A stretch of 64,000 nt of DNA from an uncultured Myxococcales bacterium. Its GTDB lineage: Bacteria; Myxococcota_A; UBA9042; DTJE01. Of the stretch, positions 43,641 through 53,021 are shown piece by piece. Under the pieces are notes generated by a model that made no database searches, was not told where the DNA came from, and saw only the letters and a list, made by a program, of their open reading frames with translations. Position 1 is the stretch's first letter. Each line of letters opens with the position of its first letter. Location: the NCBI GenBank assembly GCA_903936705.1, contig CAIZWN010000084.1, positions 29,989 to 93,988 on the forward strand. Direction: 5' to 3'. The position numbers and the translations under genes were made by a program.

Positions 43641-44639
43641 ATGACCGGATTGTGCGCGACCAGTCGCTTTCCGCGACATGACATCGATTCCGACTCCCTG
43701 CCGCGCCTTCTGGCCGATCAGGGATTCGTCCCACCCGACGGGTTCAAGGCTCTGGTCGTCGAGGTGGTTCCAGGGACCGATGGCGCGTTCACGAATCGCT
43801 ATTTCGACTACAGCGGAACGTCGGCTGATCGCGAGAACTGGTGGCCGGCCTCCAACATAAAGATCTTCGCTGCGGTTGCTGCCCTGGAGGTCATGAAGAA
43901 ACGCGGTTTCACGCCCCGCGCCAAGGTCACCTTTGAATACGACGAGAAGCCTGTGACCCGGACCGTGCAGTGGCTGGTGCGTCAGGCCATAACGCCCAGC
44001 AACAACGTTGCCTTTGACCAGTTGGTCGAGATCGTGGGCTTTGACGCTATCAACGCATGGTTCCAGCAGACGGGCCTTGTGCACACCGTGCTCAGACGCG
44101 GCTACTCCCATCGAGTCATGGACCCCGAATTCAACGTTGGCACGCTGAGGGAGAACCCCCGGATCGTTCTGGACGAGAATGGACGGCAGGAGGTGATCCC
44201 GGCGCGTCACGGCATTTCGAACCCCGACTGTCCGAACAACGGTAACTGCACGACGCTGCAGGATTTGGCGGACATCCTCCGGCGCGTCATGCTGCACGAG
44301 TCCCTTCCTGCCTGCGAGCGGTTCGATCTGGACGGCCGCCAACTGGCTCTGCTGCGGTCAGCTCTCGAGGCGCCCAGACCTCGCGGACTTGGTGTCGTCA
44401 ACGGTTTGAAGGAGGCGTTCGGCAGTTTAAAGGTCCGCTGCTTCCACAAGCCAGGGTTCGCGATGAACTGGTTCAGCGACGCCGTCTTTGTGCTGTGCCC
44501 CGACGGCATGAACCTGACCCGGCGGTGGATCGTCGTCATGGCCGGCCTGGGTGGTCGCGACGTCATCGATGACGCAGCACGTCGTGTAGGTGCCTTGATA
44601 GCCTCGGGGCGGCTGTCGCGTTTGTCGCAAAATTCCTAG
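43641..44639 (+). CDS. Serine hydrolase of the beta-lactamase/transpeptidase-like fold
   Basis: The protein has 332 residues. The class A-type motifs are recognisable but altered: Ser71-x-x-Lys74 (ASNIK), Ser120-Asn121-Asn122 in place of SDN, and Lys270-Pro-Gly in place of KTG. No signal peptide is visible from the chosen ATG, whose GGAGG is very close (1-2 bases); a GTG at 43617 is an alternative. Such proteins include D,D-peptidases, esterases and true lactamases; which applies here is unclear. The gene is divergent from the phosphoesterase gene. Confidence 0.78.
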   Translation: MTGLCATSRFPRHDIDSDSLPRLLADQGFVPPDGFKALVVEVVPGTDGAFTNRYFDYSGTSADRENWWPASNIKIFAAVAALEVMKKRGFTPRAKVTFEYDEKPVTRTVQWLVRQAITPSNNVAFDQLVEIVGFDAINAWFQQTGLVHTVLRRGYSHRVMDPEFNVGTLRENPRIVLDENGRQEVIPARHGISNPDCPNNGNCTTLQDLADILRRVMLHESLPACERFDLDGRQLALLRSALEAPRPRGLGVVNGLKEAFGSLKVRCFHKPGFAMNWFSDAVFVLCPDGMNLTRRWIVVMAGLGGRDVIDDAARRVGALIASGRLSRLSQNS

Positions 44640-44651
44640 ACCACGGGAGGA

Positions 44652-44671
44652 AGACCCCTTGCCTTGGGTCT
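44652..44671 (+). terminator. Hairpin after the serine hydrolase gene
   Basis: AGACCC (44652-44657) and GGGTCT (44666-44671) form a 6-pair stem with an 8-base loop, 12 bases past the stop codon. No T-tract follows. Confidence 0.3.
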
Positions 44672-44700
44672 CCAGATTCCGAGCGCGGGCAACGGGTTGA

Positions 44701-44729
44701 TTGACAGCCTCCGAAAGGTGTTTGAGACT
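44701..44729 (+). promoter_or_regulatory. Candidate promoter for the membrane protein at 44763
   Basis: A perfect TTGACA at 44701-44706 has only a weak -10 (GAGACT) at 44724-44729 with 17 bases between. Confidence 0.25.
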
Positions 44730-44762
44730 CGCGATCCCTAGGTGGGAACGGGCTTTTTCTTG

Positions 44763-46925
44763 ATGCAGACGGACTCGACAGACACGGGAAACCGGCGGGA
44801 TGCTGCCGCTGTGGAACAACGTTATCTGCTGGCATGCCTGTTGGCGCTGCTGTTGGCCTGCATCGCCGTCTATGAATGTTCCTGGATATTGGCATCGGTT
44901 CTGGCGCAGCCCACTATTATTCCAGATGAAAATCGTTTTATCTATCCGGCCGCGCTGTTCCTGCCCGAGCAGCAAGAACGGCTGGCCTTTTGCGTGGGCT
45001 GTCTTCTTGCCCTGCTTGTCCCCGCGCTGGCTGCACCCATCGTCCTGCGTCTGTCGGGCAGGTTCGGGCCGCGGGCGCTGGTCGTCGGTCTTGGAGTTGC
45101 GTCAGTCGCCATGACCAGTATGGCGGTCGCGCTGGTGGCCTGGTGCCTTCGGGCAGATACCGGTTTTGCCGGCTGGCTGCCATTCATGTGGGGGGGCAGC
45201 CCTGCAACTGTCGGTGTGGTCTTTGCGTGTGCCAGTTGGCTTTTTCTAATGCGTCCTTCGAGTCGGATGCAACGCTGGTTTCAGCATGCTGGTCAGGTTG
45301 CCGGGACGTGTCTGCTGGGCCTCTCGATAGCGCTGATTGCCATCTTTTCGCTGGCCCGAATACAGGATGAAAGTTCGTTCAAGGAATCGACCTGGGAGTA
45401 CGTGCACCATTTCGCCTCACTGGTGTCCTCGACTGTGCAGGCCCAGTTTGGCAAGACGCTGCTGGTCGATATGGACAACACCTACGGGCTGTATCCGCAC
45501 CTGCTTCAGCCGATATTCTGGCTGATTGGTCTGAACGTCCTGACGTTTACGATTGTCTTTTCGATCCTGACCGCAGTCGCGCTGGCGCTGCTGCTGCGGA
45601 CGTTTTGGGGCGCGATCGGCAGAAAGTGGCTGGCCGGCCTTGGTTTCATTGCGGCGGCGTGCTTCATGGCACTGGGGCTGGGAATCAATAACGCCAGGGA
45701 GGTTGGTGGCGGGTATGACCCCTACTATCAGTACCTTCCGCTGAGGGTCCTGTTCCCGGCCATCTTCCTGTTTCTGGTTTGGCGCCGTCTTTGCGGCAGG
45801 CAGACCGGGATTCCATGGGCGCTGTATGCGGTGTCGGGCTTGGCTGTGTTGTGGAATCCCGATTCGGGACTGGCGGTCATCGGCGCCTGCGGCGGGACAT
45901 TGGTCTTTTTCGAATTGTCCAGGCATCGCTCGAAGGAAGGACTGGCCAGATCGCTTTGGCATCTTTGCTTTCTTGGATTGGCGGTTTTGGCAGCTCTGGC
46001 TGCCTATTCGGCGTTCGCCTTTCTGCGCACTGGTTCACTTCCGGACTTCATCCGCCTGGGTAGTGTTTCGAGGTACTACCTTGACGACGGATTCATGATG
46101 GCTCCTTTGAAGGTCCCGCATCCATGGATGCTGGTCGCCTTCTGCTATGTGGTCGGCCTGGCGGTGTCCGTCACAAGATTATGGGCGGGCCGGGCAGGGC
46201 CTTTGGACGGGTTGGTTTTTGCCCTTTCGGTTCTGGGGTGCGGGCTGTTGGGGTATTTCCAGGGTCGCAGCGAAAACGGCAATCTCTATTTGGTGGCATG
46301 GCCTTCCGTCTTCCTTGCCACGTTGTTTGCCGACCGGTTGCTGGTGCCCGGTCGCGGGGGCACGGCCTTGCTTTCCCTGAGGCTGGCAGGTGTCGCCTGG
46401 GTCCTCGTCCTGGCCCACCTTGCTGGGGTCGTTGTCAGGAACGCTGGTCCGATAACGTCACTGTCGGGGATCGGCGTCGTCCCAGCTGTCATGGGCCTGC
46501 CTACCCGGTTCCAGCGCACGGCCGACTTCCTGGCCCCGTATCTATCAGGCAGCGACGAGGCAGTCATTCTTTCCCACTTCGCCTGGTACTACCATTTGAA
46601 CAGCCTCACCAGGACGCCATTCACGCTGACGGCGTTGTCGGAGGTCATCAGCCGCGATGACTTCCAGCAGATTGCCGTGGTCCTTCAGACTCGCCGCTTC
46701 CCCAGGGTCTTCGTGGATGACGATTTCATCCGATACCCATTCAAGATCAGTCGGTCGGCCCACCGGCAGGTGCTGGACGTCCTGGCCAGGGAGTATCGCC
46801 TTCTGGCAACAAGTCCTGACCGGAATATGTCGGTCTACGAGCTTTCAATCACCCCTGGGCCATCTGATACCGCTTCAAGCCCAGTGGCCGCAGGCAGCCT
46901 CGGCCTGTCTGGCATATTTCGATAA
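44763..46925 (+). CDS. Large polytopic membrane protein, possible GT-C glycosyltransferase
   Basis: The protein has 720 residues (ATG at 44763; a GTG at 44742 would add 7). About 12-14 hydrophobic helices span residues 20-590, followed by a soluble C-terminal domain of about 130 residues. The layout resembles GT-C lipid-sugar transferases: an early periplasmic loop with DENRFIYPAA and a long loop with DMDNTYGLYPHLLQP, both containing acidic pairs where GT-C enzymes place the catalytic Asp/Glu. The family is not certain. No neighbour of the same pathway is adjacent, though several glycosyltransferases lie in the window. Confidence 0.72.
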   Translation: MQTDSTDTGNRRDAAAVEQRYLLACLLALLLACIAVYECSWILASVLAQPTIIPDENRFIYPAALFLPEQQERLAFCVGCLLALLVPALAAPIVLRLSGRFGPRALVVGLGVASVAMTSMAVALVAWCLRADTGFAGWLPFMWGGSPATVGVVFACASWLFLMRPSSRMQRWFQHAGQVAGTCLLGLSIALIAIFSLARIQDESSFKESTWEYVHHFASLVSSTVQAQFGKTLLVDMDNTYGLYPHLLQPIFWLIGLNVLTFTIVFSILTAVALALLLRTFWGAIGRKWLAGLGFIAAACFMALGLGINNAREVGGGYDPYYQYLPLRVLFPAIFLFLVWRRLCGRQTGIPWALYAVSGLAVLWNPDSGLAVIGACGGTLVFFELSRHRSKEGLARSLWHLCFLGLAVLAALAAYSAFAFLRTGSLPDFIRLGSVSRYYLDDGFMMAPLKVPHPWMLVAFCYVVGLAVSVTRLWAGRAGPLDGLVFALSVLGCGLLGYFQGRSENGNLYLVAWPSVFLATLFADRLLVPGRGGTALLSLRLAGVAWVLVLAHLAGVVVRNAGPITSLSGIGVVPAVMGLPTRFQRTADFLAPYLSGSDEAVILSHFAWYYHLNSLTRTPFTLTALSEVISRDDFQQIAVVLQTRRFPRVFVDDDFIRYPFKISRSAHRQVLDVLAREYRLLATSPDRNMSVYELSITPGPSDTASSPVAAGSLGLSGIFR

Positions 46926-47063
46926 TCCGGCTTCAGTTATCGCGTGCGGCTACGCCTGAAAAGGTGCGGCGTGATACGCTTCCTTTCGAATCCAGGATCC
47001 AGGGCCTTTCCGACGTCGCCGAACGCCCATGGGCCGAGGTTCGACGGGGGGGCGGAGGCGTGC

Positions 47064-48893
47064 ATGGAAGAATCGTCCAGTGCGGTGGCGCAGCCGATTT
47101 GCGGTAATTCAACGCCTGCGTTCGCGGATCATCCATGGCTGATGGTCTTCGGCCCGGGCTCGTCACGCCGGATTCTGCTGCCGGACGATGGCGAACTGAC
47201 AGTTGGTTCGGACGTGGCTTGCACGGTTTGCCTGAACGGGGACGGGCTGGTCCCGTTTCACGCCGTGATCCAGTTTGGAGCCGAGGAGGTGCGCTTGCTG
47301 GCGTCCCCGGCTGGCGGCCTGCTGCTGCTGAACGACGAACCTGTCGATGATTCGCGGCCCCTTGCTTCCGGGGATGCCATCACCATCGGCCCGTTCACGC
47401 TGGTTTTTCACGACAGGGCAGGGCGTGGGACGAGGCGTGCCGTGCTTGCGTACGGGGCGTTCAGGACGAGGCTGCGGCAGGAGGTCGAGCGCTGCCTTCG
47501 CGCGAAAGGATCACTGGGGGTGGTAGCCCTGCGTCTGGGTGGCGTCGATTCGGGCGAACCTGCGGTGGCTGTTGGGGCGGCTTTGGCCAGCGTTCGTCAG
47601 ATTGATGTTGTCGGTTGGGACGGTGGGCGGGAGATCCTGATCGCACTGCCCGAAACGGGTGATTCGGTGATGGTGCCGGCCGGTCGCGTGCTTGCCGCAG
47701 TCGGTTCGGTCCTGGCTGATGCCCGCGCCGGAGTGGCCCAGTGCCCCGTGGATGCTCACGATGCAGACGGGCTGATTGCTGGCGCCAGGAACGCGGCCTT
47801 CAAGGCGGGGGTTGGCGTCGTGGCGTCGGTGGCGTCATCGGTGGTCAGCATAAGTCTTGGCGACCGTCCGCTGCTGGCCGCCGACCCGGCGATGCGCCGT
47901 TTGCTGGCCCTGGTCGAGCGTCTGGCCTCCAGCGACCTGCCCGTGCTGATCGAGGGCGAAACTGGAGTCGGCAAGGAGATGGTGGCCCTGGCGTTGCACG
48001 AGGGGTCCGACCGCAGAGGCCGGCCATTCCTGGCCATCAACTGCGCCGCCGTGACCGAAACACTGTTCGAAAGCGAGCTGTTCGGTCACGAACGTGGGGC
48101 CTTTACCGGGGCCACTGCCACCAAGAAGGGCCAACTTGAGATGGCTCAGGGCGGCACCGTCCTGCTGGACGAGATCGGCGATTGCCCACTGCACGTCCAG
48201 CCAAAACTGCTGAGGGTTCTGGAGACGCGGCGCATTGCCAGGGTTGGCGCAGTGGTTGAACTGCCGATAGACGTGCGGATTCTGGCCGCCACCAATCGCA
48301 ATCTGGAGGACGAGGTCGAGGCCGGGAGGTTCAGAAGGGACCTGTTCTTTCGCCTGGCGACCGCGCGGGTGACCGTGCCGCCGCTGCGCGAAAGACCGCT
48401 GGACGTGCCTGTGCTGGCGCGGGATTTCCTGTCGCGGGCGTTCGATTCCAGGGGGCGCCGTCCGCCGGATCTATCGCCGGAAGCCATGCGGCGCCTGGTG
48501 CTGCACGACTGGCCAGGCAACGTCCGGGAATTAAGGAGCCTGATGGAGTTCTGCGCCGCGACCGTGGAGGATGACGTTCTGCAAGCCCATCATCTCCCCG
48601 ATAGCGTGGCGCGCGCGGCGGCGCGCTGGCTGGCCGAGGTTGATGATGGTTCCCGGGCCCAGGGGGCTGCTCCTTCCCGTTTTGGTCCGCTGGATACGCG
48701 CCTTCAACGCAGCCTTGGCGACGAGATCCGTGAGTTGGAGAAGACGCGTATTCTCCAGGCGCTGGCGGCCACGGGCGGTGTCAGGGTCGAGGCGGCGCGC
48801 CTGCTGGGGATGCCGTTGAGGACCCTTGTGACACGGCTGGCCCAGTTCGGGATCAACCAGCCCGGCCGCCGCATGCCACCTCGGGCGGATTGA
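47064..48893 (+). CDS. Sigma-54-dependent activator with an N-terminal FHA-like domain
   Basis: The protein has 609 residues. Residues about 20-115 resemble an FHA domain, but the canonical Gly-Arg reads GS (LTVGSDVACT), the Ser-x-x-His reads VPFH and the Asn-Gly turn reads LND, so phosphothreonine binding is doubtful. A linker region (115-270) follows, then the AAA+ core with GETGVGKE at 298-305, GAFTGA at 345-350 (the sigma-54 contact loop), GGTVLLDEIGD and the R-finger region FRRDLFFRL. The C-terminal HTH (AARLLGMPLRTLVTRLAQFGI) binds enhancers. ATG at 47064 with GGAGG ahead. The kinase gene starts 6 bases after it. Confidence 0.92.
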   Translation: MEESSSAVAQPICGNSTPAFADHPWLMVFGPGSSRRILLPDDGELTVGSDVACTVCLNGDGLVPFHAVIQFGAEEVRLLASPAGGLLLLNDEPVDDSRPLASGDAITIGPFTLVFHDRAGRGTRRAVLAYGAFRTRLRQEVERCLRAKGSLGVVALRLGGVDSGEPAVAVGAALASVRQIDVVGWDGGREILIALPETGDSVMVPAGRVLAAVGSVLADARAGVAQCPVDAHDADGLIAGARNAAFKAGVGVVASVASSVVSISLGDRPLLAADPAMRRLLALVERLASSDLPVLIEGETGVGKEMVALALHEGSDRRGRPFLAINCAAVTETLFESELFGHERGAFTGATATKKGQLEMAQGGTVLLDEIGDCPLHVQPKLLRVLETRRIARVGAVVELPIDVRILAATNRNLEDEVEAGRFRRDLFFRLATARVTVPPLRERPLDVPVLARDFLSRAFDSRGRRPPDLSPEAMRRLVLHDWPGNVRELRSLMEFCAATVEDDVLQAHHLPDSVARAAARWLAEVDDGSRAQGAAPSRFGPLDTRLQRSLGDEIRELEKTRILQALAATGGVRVEAARLLGMPLRTLVTRLAQFGINQPGRRMPPRAD

Positions 48894-48899
48894 GGCATC

Positions 48900-51800
48900 A
48901 TGGACGCCCAGCCAACCATGGATGACGCAATTCCCCAGGAATTCGACGGGTATTGTCTGGTCAGGCTGATTGGCCAGGGTGGCATGGGGCGGGTGTACCT
49001 GGGAACCGACACGCTGTTGCAGCGGCCAGTGGCCATCAAGTTTCTTTCGGCGGCCGACCCGGATCTCGAGTCCCGACGGCAGTTCTTGATAGAGGCCCGG
49101 GCCATCGCACGACTGCAGGACCCCTGCATCGTAGCCGTCTATCGTGTAGGCGAGGTGCAGGGACTGCCATACCTGGTTTCGGAATTCGTGGAGGGAGTCG
49201 GGCTGGATCTCCTGCCCAAGCCCGTGCCGTGGCAGAAGGCGCTGCGGATCGGTCAGGACATCGCGCGTGGCTTGGCAGTGGCCCATCGCGCCGGGGTGGT
49301 GCACCGCGACATCAAGCCTGCGAACGCTATTCAGGCTTTCGACGGCACGGTCAAACTGCTGGACTTCGGCGTTGCACGTCTGATTGACCGCAGCCTGGAC
49401 GGCGCGGACTTGGACCCGGTTATGCCCGTAATGGTCAACGCCAGTATGGTTGCGCCGGCCGCAATAGACCACCAGTCCGTGCAGGCCAAGATCGAATCTG
49501 GTCCAGTCGCCGATCGCACCATTGCGGCACCGCTGCCCGAACGTCTTGAGGGTGGAGATGAAGCTGTTCATCTGGGGGAGCTTGCCATTCGTCCCGAACG
49601 TCGCCTTGGAACGCCGGCATACATGGCTCCCGAGACTTGGCTGGGGCAGCCGGCCGGCTTTGCATCCGATGTCTATTCCCTTGGGGCGCTGCTGTATGCG
49701 TTGTGTTCGGGGCACCCACCCCATCTGGCCGAGAACCTTGCCAAGCTGCGCCAACTGGTGATCGGTACCGATGCCGAGCCGCTGGCGCGGGTTGCTCCAG
49801 GCTGCGATCCTGCGTTTGCCGCCGTCGTCGATCGATGTCTGCGTCGCGACCCTGCCGACCGCTTCCCTTCGGCGGCCGAGGTGCGCACCGTCCTGGCGCG
49901 CCTTGCTTCCTCGCGCGGTCACACGGACCTTCCGGACGGCAATCCCTATCGGGGGTTGCGGCCATTTGAAGCCGAACACCGAGCGCTGTACTTCGGCCGT
50001 GACTCGGAAATCAGGTCGATCCTGGACAGGATGGCGACCGACCCTCTGGTGCTTGTTGCCGGTGATTCAGGCATGGGGAAGTCGTCCCTGTGCCGTGCCG
50101 GCGTCCTTCCTCGTGTCGCCGAGTGGCTTGGCGGCGGGCGAACATGGTCCGTGGTCACAGTGGTGCCTGGCAGCCACCCAATGAATGCCCTTGTGGCTGG
50201 CTTGTCGAACGCGCTGGGCGTGCCCGAGCAGCAGTGGAATTTCGCGTGGGCCGAAGGTGCGCATGCGTTCGGTCGCCTGTTGCACGGTGCGTTGCTTGGG
50301 GTGCGAGGCGTCGTCCTGCTGGTGGACCCTCTGGAAGAGATCATAACGCTTGCCGATCCGCAGCAGGCAACACCGTTTGCGGAGGTATTGGGTTGGCTGG
50401 CCATGCCCGCGCCCGGGGTGCGAATCCTGTCGGCGGTCCGGGGCGACTTCCTGGGTCGCGTTGCGGCATTGCCGGGGTTGACAGATGTCGTGTCGAAGTC
50501 CCTGTTCTTTCTTCGCCCGCTTTCGGCCGAAAACCTTCGTGAAGCCATCACTGGTCCGGCGCAGGCGCTGGGAGTGACGTTCGAATCCACCCAGTTGGTC
50601 GAGACCCTGGTGCGTTCGACCGCCGAGGCGAAAGGCGGGCTTCCCTTGCTGCAATTTGCGATGGAGCGCCTGTGGGAAAACAGGGATGTCGAGCGGCGGG
50701 TGGTGTCGAAAGCTTCACTGGATGCACTGGGCGGCGTAGATGGCGCCCTGGGGATGCACGCCGACCAGGTCCTGGCGCGCCTGTCCCACGACCAGCGCCG
50801 TGTCGTCCGACGCATGCTGACCGGGCTGGTGACATCGCTAGGGACACGGTCGCGCAGGACGGTTCTGGAACTGACAGGCGATGACCCCCTTGCCCGAGCG
50901 GCGTTGGACGCCCTTGTGCAGGGGCGGTTGATTGTTGTCATAGAGACGGCTGACGGGGCGGTAGCCGAGGTCGCGCACGAGGCGCTTTTGAACGGGTGGG
51001 CCACTCTTGCAGAATGGCTGTCGGCCGATGCCGGGGAGCGGGTACTTAGGGAGCGCATAGCGGCGGGGAGTGCCGAGTGGGAGCGACTGTCGCGTGGGCC
51101 GGAGGCGTTGTGGAGTGGCCGGCGTTTGGCCGAGACTGCCTTCCTGGATCCTCGTGGCCTGTCAAATTCGGAACAGGCGTTTCTGCGTGAATCGCGCAGG
51201 GCTATTCTGCGGTGGCGGTGGAGGCTGAGGGCCGCAGTGCTGGCTGTGGTCGTGGCGCTGGCGGCCACCTGGGGCGGAGTGCGCCTGTATTTTGCGGTCC
51301 AAACGTCCAATCAGGTGGGCGCAAAAATGGCCGCGATCACACAAGCGATGGCCGAGGCTGAAGCCCAGCAGCGACTTCTGGCGGGTATTCAGGCGACGAC
51401 GTTCGGCCTGTTCGACCGTGGGAAGGACGATCTTGCCGAGGACGCCTGGTCCAAGGTTCAGATTGTGCGTGACCGCGTGGGGGCTGCTCTTGCGCTGGCC
51501 GACCGCGAGACCGAGGCCACGCTTGCCCTTGACCCGACCAGTGCGAGGGTGCGGTCGCGGTTCGCCGAGGTGCTGTTCAATCGTGCCCTGTTGGCCGAGT
51601 CCGGACGCCAGTTGGTCCAGCGAGACGAACTGCTGGCGCGCATGGACCTGTACGATCTTGACAGGTCGCGACGGGCGCGTTGGAACCAGCCGGGCCGTGT
51701 CGAACTGACGTCGGACCCGCCCGGCGCCGCCGTCACGTTGCAGCGCTACGATGAGGATCGTTTCGGAAGAATGTCGCTGCAGACGGTCGAAGCGCCACCT

Positions 51801-52796
51801 GCAACGCCCTGGGAGGATCTGGTCATTCCCCCTGGTTCCTATCTGGCGGTCCTTTCAACCCCGGGTCGTGCAACTACGCGGGCGCCATTCCTCCTGGCCA
51901 GGGGCGAGTTTGTGCAGTTGAAGATTCCTCTGTTGCCGGAAACGGACGTCCCGCCGGGGTTCGTCCCGGTTCCGGCTGGCCGGTTCCTGGTAGGCAGCGC
52001 CGAGGACGATGCCCAGCGGCGCGGTTTTCTTCATGCTGTCCCGCTGCACCAGGTCTGGACCGGGCCGTTCCTGGTTGCCAGGTACGAGACCACGTTTGCG
52101 GACTGGGTCGCCTGGCTGAGATTTCTAGCTCCAGCCCAGCGCCAGCAGCGCCTTCCGGCCGTTCATACCGGCGGATTCGCAGGCGCGTTGGTGTTCAGGG
52201 AACTTGCCGGCTTGGAGTGGGAATTGGTCATAAAGCCTTCCTCGCTGACATGGAAGGTGCGCAGCGGGGAACCTCTGGATTATCCGGGGCGCGATCGGCG
52301 TGCGATACAGGACTGGATGCGCTTCCCGGTAACTGGCATTTCGGCCGCCGACGCGACTGCCTATGCAGCCTGGCTTGCCTCGTCAGGGCAGGTTCCGGGA
52401 GCCAGGTTGTGCACGGAATGGGAGTGGGAGCGCGCCGCGCGGGGCGCCGATGGCAGGAACTGGCCCCACGGTAATGACCTGGCCCCCGACGATGCGAATT
52501 TCGACGAAACATATGGCAAGAAGCCCGAGGCGATGGGGCCGGACGAGGTCGGGTCCCATCCGGCTTCGCGCAGCCCCTTTGGGATCGACGACGCTGCCGG
52601 CAATGCCTGGGAGTGGACCGTGTCCGCCATCGACCCCACGGCAATCGCCGCTCGTGGAGGATCGTTCTATTTCGACCGTAACTCGGCAATGGCTGCCGAG
52701 CGCGAGATCCCGGAACCATCCTTCCGCGACGTCAGCGTGGGGTTCAGGGTCTGTGCCGACCCTGTGCCGATCGGTTCTCTTCGATCATCCCCCTAG
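48900..52796 (+). CDS. Ser/Thr kinase - nSTAND1 NTPase - transmembrane - FGE-like fusion
   Basis: The protein has 1298 residues. The kinase domain (about 15-330) has GQGGMGRVY, VAIK, HRDIKPAN at 135-142, DFG and APE, with an extra stretch of about 70 residues between DFG and APE. An nSTAND1-type NTPase follows (about 345-750): NPYRGLRPFE, GDSGMGKSS at 388-396 and LLVDPLEE. One membrane helix lies near 775-798, then a helical region, a PEGA-like domain (about 925-1005) and a C-terminal sulfatase-modifying-factor-like domain (about 1015-1290; GISAADATAYAAW, RLCTEWEWERAARGAD, GNAWEWT, RGGSFYF). The FGE Cys pair is absent, so the last domain probably binds a ligand. The upstream gene is the FHA-sigma-54 activator. 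Confidence 0.92.
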   Translation: MDAQPTMDDAIPQEFDGYCLVRLIGQGGMGRVYLGTDTLLQRPVAIKFLSAADPDLESRRQFLIEARAIARLQDPCIVAVYRVGEVQGLPYLVSEFVEGVGLDLLPKPVPWQKALRIGQDIARGLAVAHRAGVVHRDIKPANAIQAFDGTVKLLDFGVARLIDRSLDGADLDPVMPVMVNASMVAPAAIDHQSVQAKIESGPVADRTIAAPLPERLEGGDEAVHLGELAIRPERRLGTPAYMAPETWLGQPAGFASDVYSLGALLYALCSGHPPHLAENLAKLRQLVIGTDAEPLARVAPGCDPAFAAVVDRCLRRDPADRFPSAAEVRTVLARLASSRGHTDLPDGNPYRGLRPFEAEHRALYFGRDSEIRSILDRMATDPLVLVAGDSGMGKSSLCRAGVLPRVAEWLGGGRTWSVVTVVPGSHPMNALVAGLSNALGVPEQQWNFAWAEGAHAFGRLLHGALLGVRGVVLLVDPLEEIITLADPQQATPFAEVLGWLAMPAPGVRILSAVRGDFLGRVAALPGLTDVVSKSLFFLRPLSAENLREAITGPAQALGVTFESTQLVETLVRSTAEAKGGLPLLQFAMERLWENRDVERRVVSKASLDALGGVDGALGMHADQVLARLSHDQRRVVRRMLTGLVTSLGTRSRRTVLELTGDDPLARAALDALVQGRLIVVIETADGAVAEVAHEALLNGWATLAEWLSADAGERVLRERIAAGSAEWERLSRGPEALWSGRRLAETAFLDPRGLSNSEQAFLRESRRAILRWRWRLRAAVLAVVVALAATWGGVRLYFAVQTSNQVGAKMAAITQAMAEAEAQQRLLAGIQATTFGLFDRGKDDLAEDAWSKVQIVRDRVGAALALADRETEATLALDPTSARVRSRFAEVLFNRALLAESGRQLVQRDELLARMDLYDLDRSRRARWNQPGRVELTSDPPGAAVTLQRYDEDRFGRMSLQTVEAPPATPWEDLVIPPGSYLAVLSTPGRATTRAPFLLARGEFVQLKIPLLPETDVPPGFVPVPAGRFLVGSAEDDAQRRGFLHAVPLHQVWTGPFLVARYETTFADWVAWLRFLAPAQRQQRLPAVHTGGFAGALVFRELAGLEWELVIKPSSLTWKVRSGEPLDYPGRDRRAIQDWMRFPVTGISAADATAYAAWLASSGQVPGARLCTEWEWERAARGADGRNWPHGNDLAPDDANFDETYGKKPEAMGPDEVGSHPASRSPFGIDDAAGNAWEWTVSAIDPTAIAARGGSFYFDRNSAMAAEREIPEPSFRDVSVGFRVCADPVPIGSLRSSP

Positions 52797-52863
52797 TGCT
52801 CAAGCTGGATAACGCTGGACCAAGCACCCTGGCCGGCGGATGGATTCGCGCACAATCGGCGCG

Positions 52864-52880
52864 TCACGCTGAAACAGCGT
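52864..52880. promoter_or_regulatory. Perfect 7-base dyad, candidate enhancer site or terminator hairpin
   Basis: CACGCTG and CAGCGTG flank AAA. It is 68 bases past the kinase stop codon and centred about 112 bases ahead of the start predicted from the sigma-54 promoter at 52958, the usual enhancer distance. No T-tract follows it, which favours the enhancer reading. Confidence 0.45.
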
Positions 52881-52957
52881 GCCAGTCCAGCGCGCGCCGG
52901 CGTTGACTGGCGTAGCCTCGCTCGCGTAACCGTCAGAAAATACAGGAGAACAATCTG

Positions 52958-52973
52958 TGGCATCTGTCGTGCA
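52958..52973 (+). promoter_or_regulatory. Candidate sigma-54 promoter of the ADYC lipoprotein gene
   Basis: TGGCATCTGTCGTGCA keeps the -24 GG and -12 GC at the right spacing and matches TGGCA and TGCA of the consensus; the sixth and twelfth bases differ. Transcription would begin near 52984, 38 bases before the ATG. Confidence 0.55.
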
Positions 52974-53021
52974 AAGCGATGAAGGCGAGGCATTGCGGGC
53001 CGGTTGCGGCGGGAGGAGATC

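Noticed and set aside
49946..51310. A 454-codon minus-strand frame inside the kinase-STAND gene
   Set aside because: Ser/Arg/Thr-rich antisense shadow of a protein with recognisable domains throughout.
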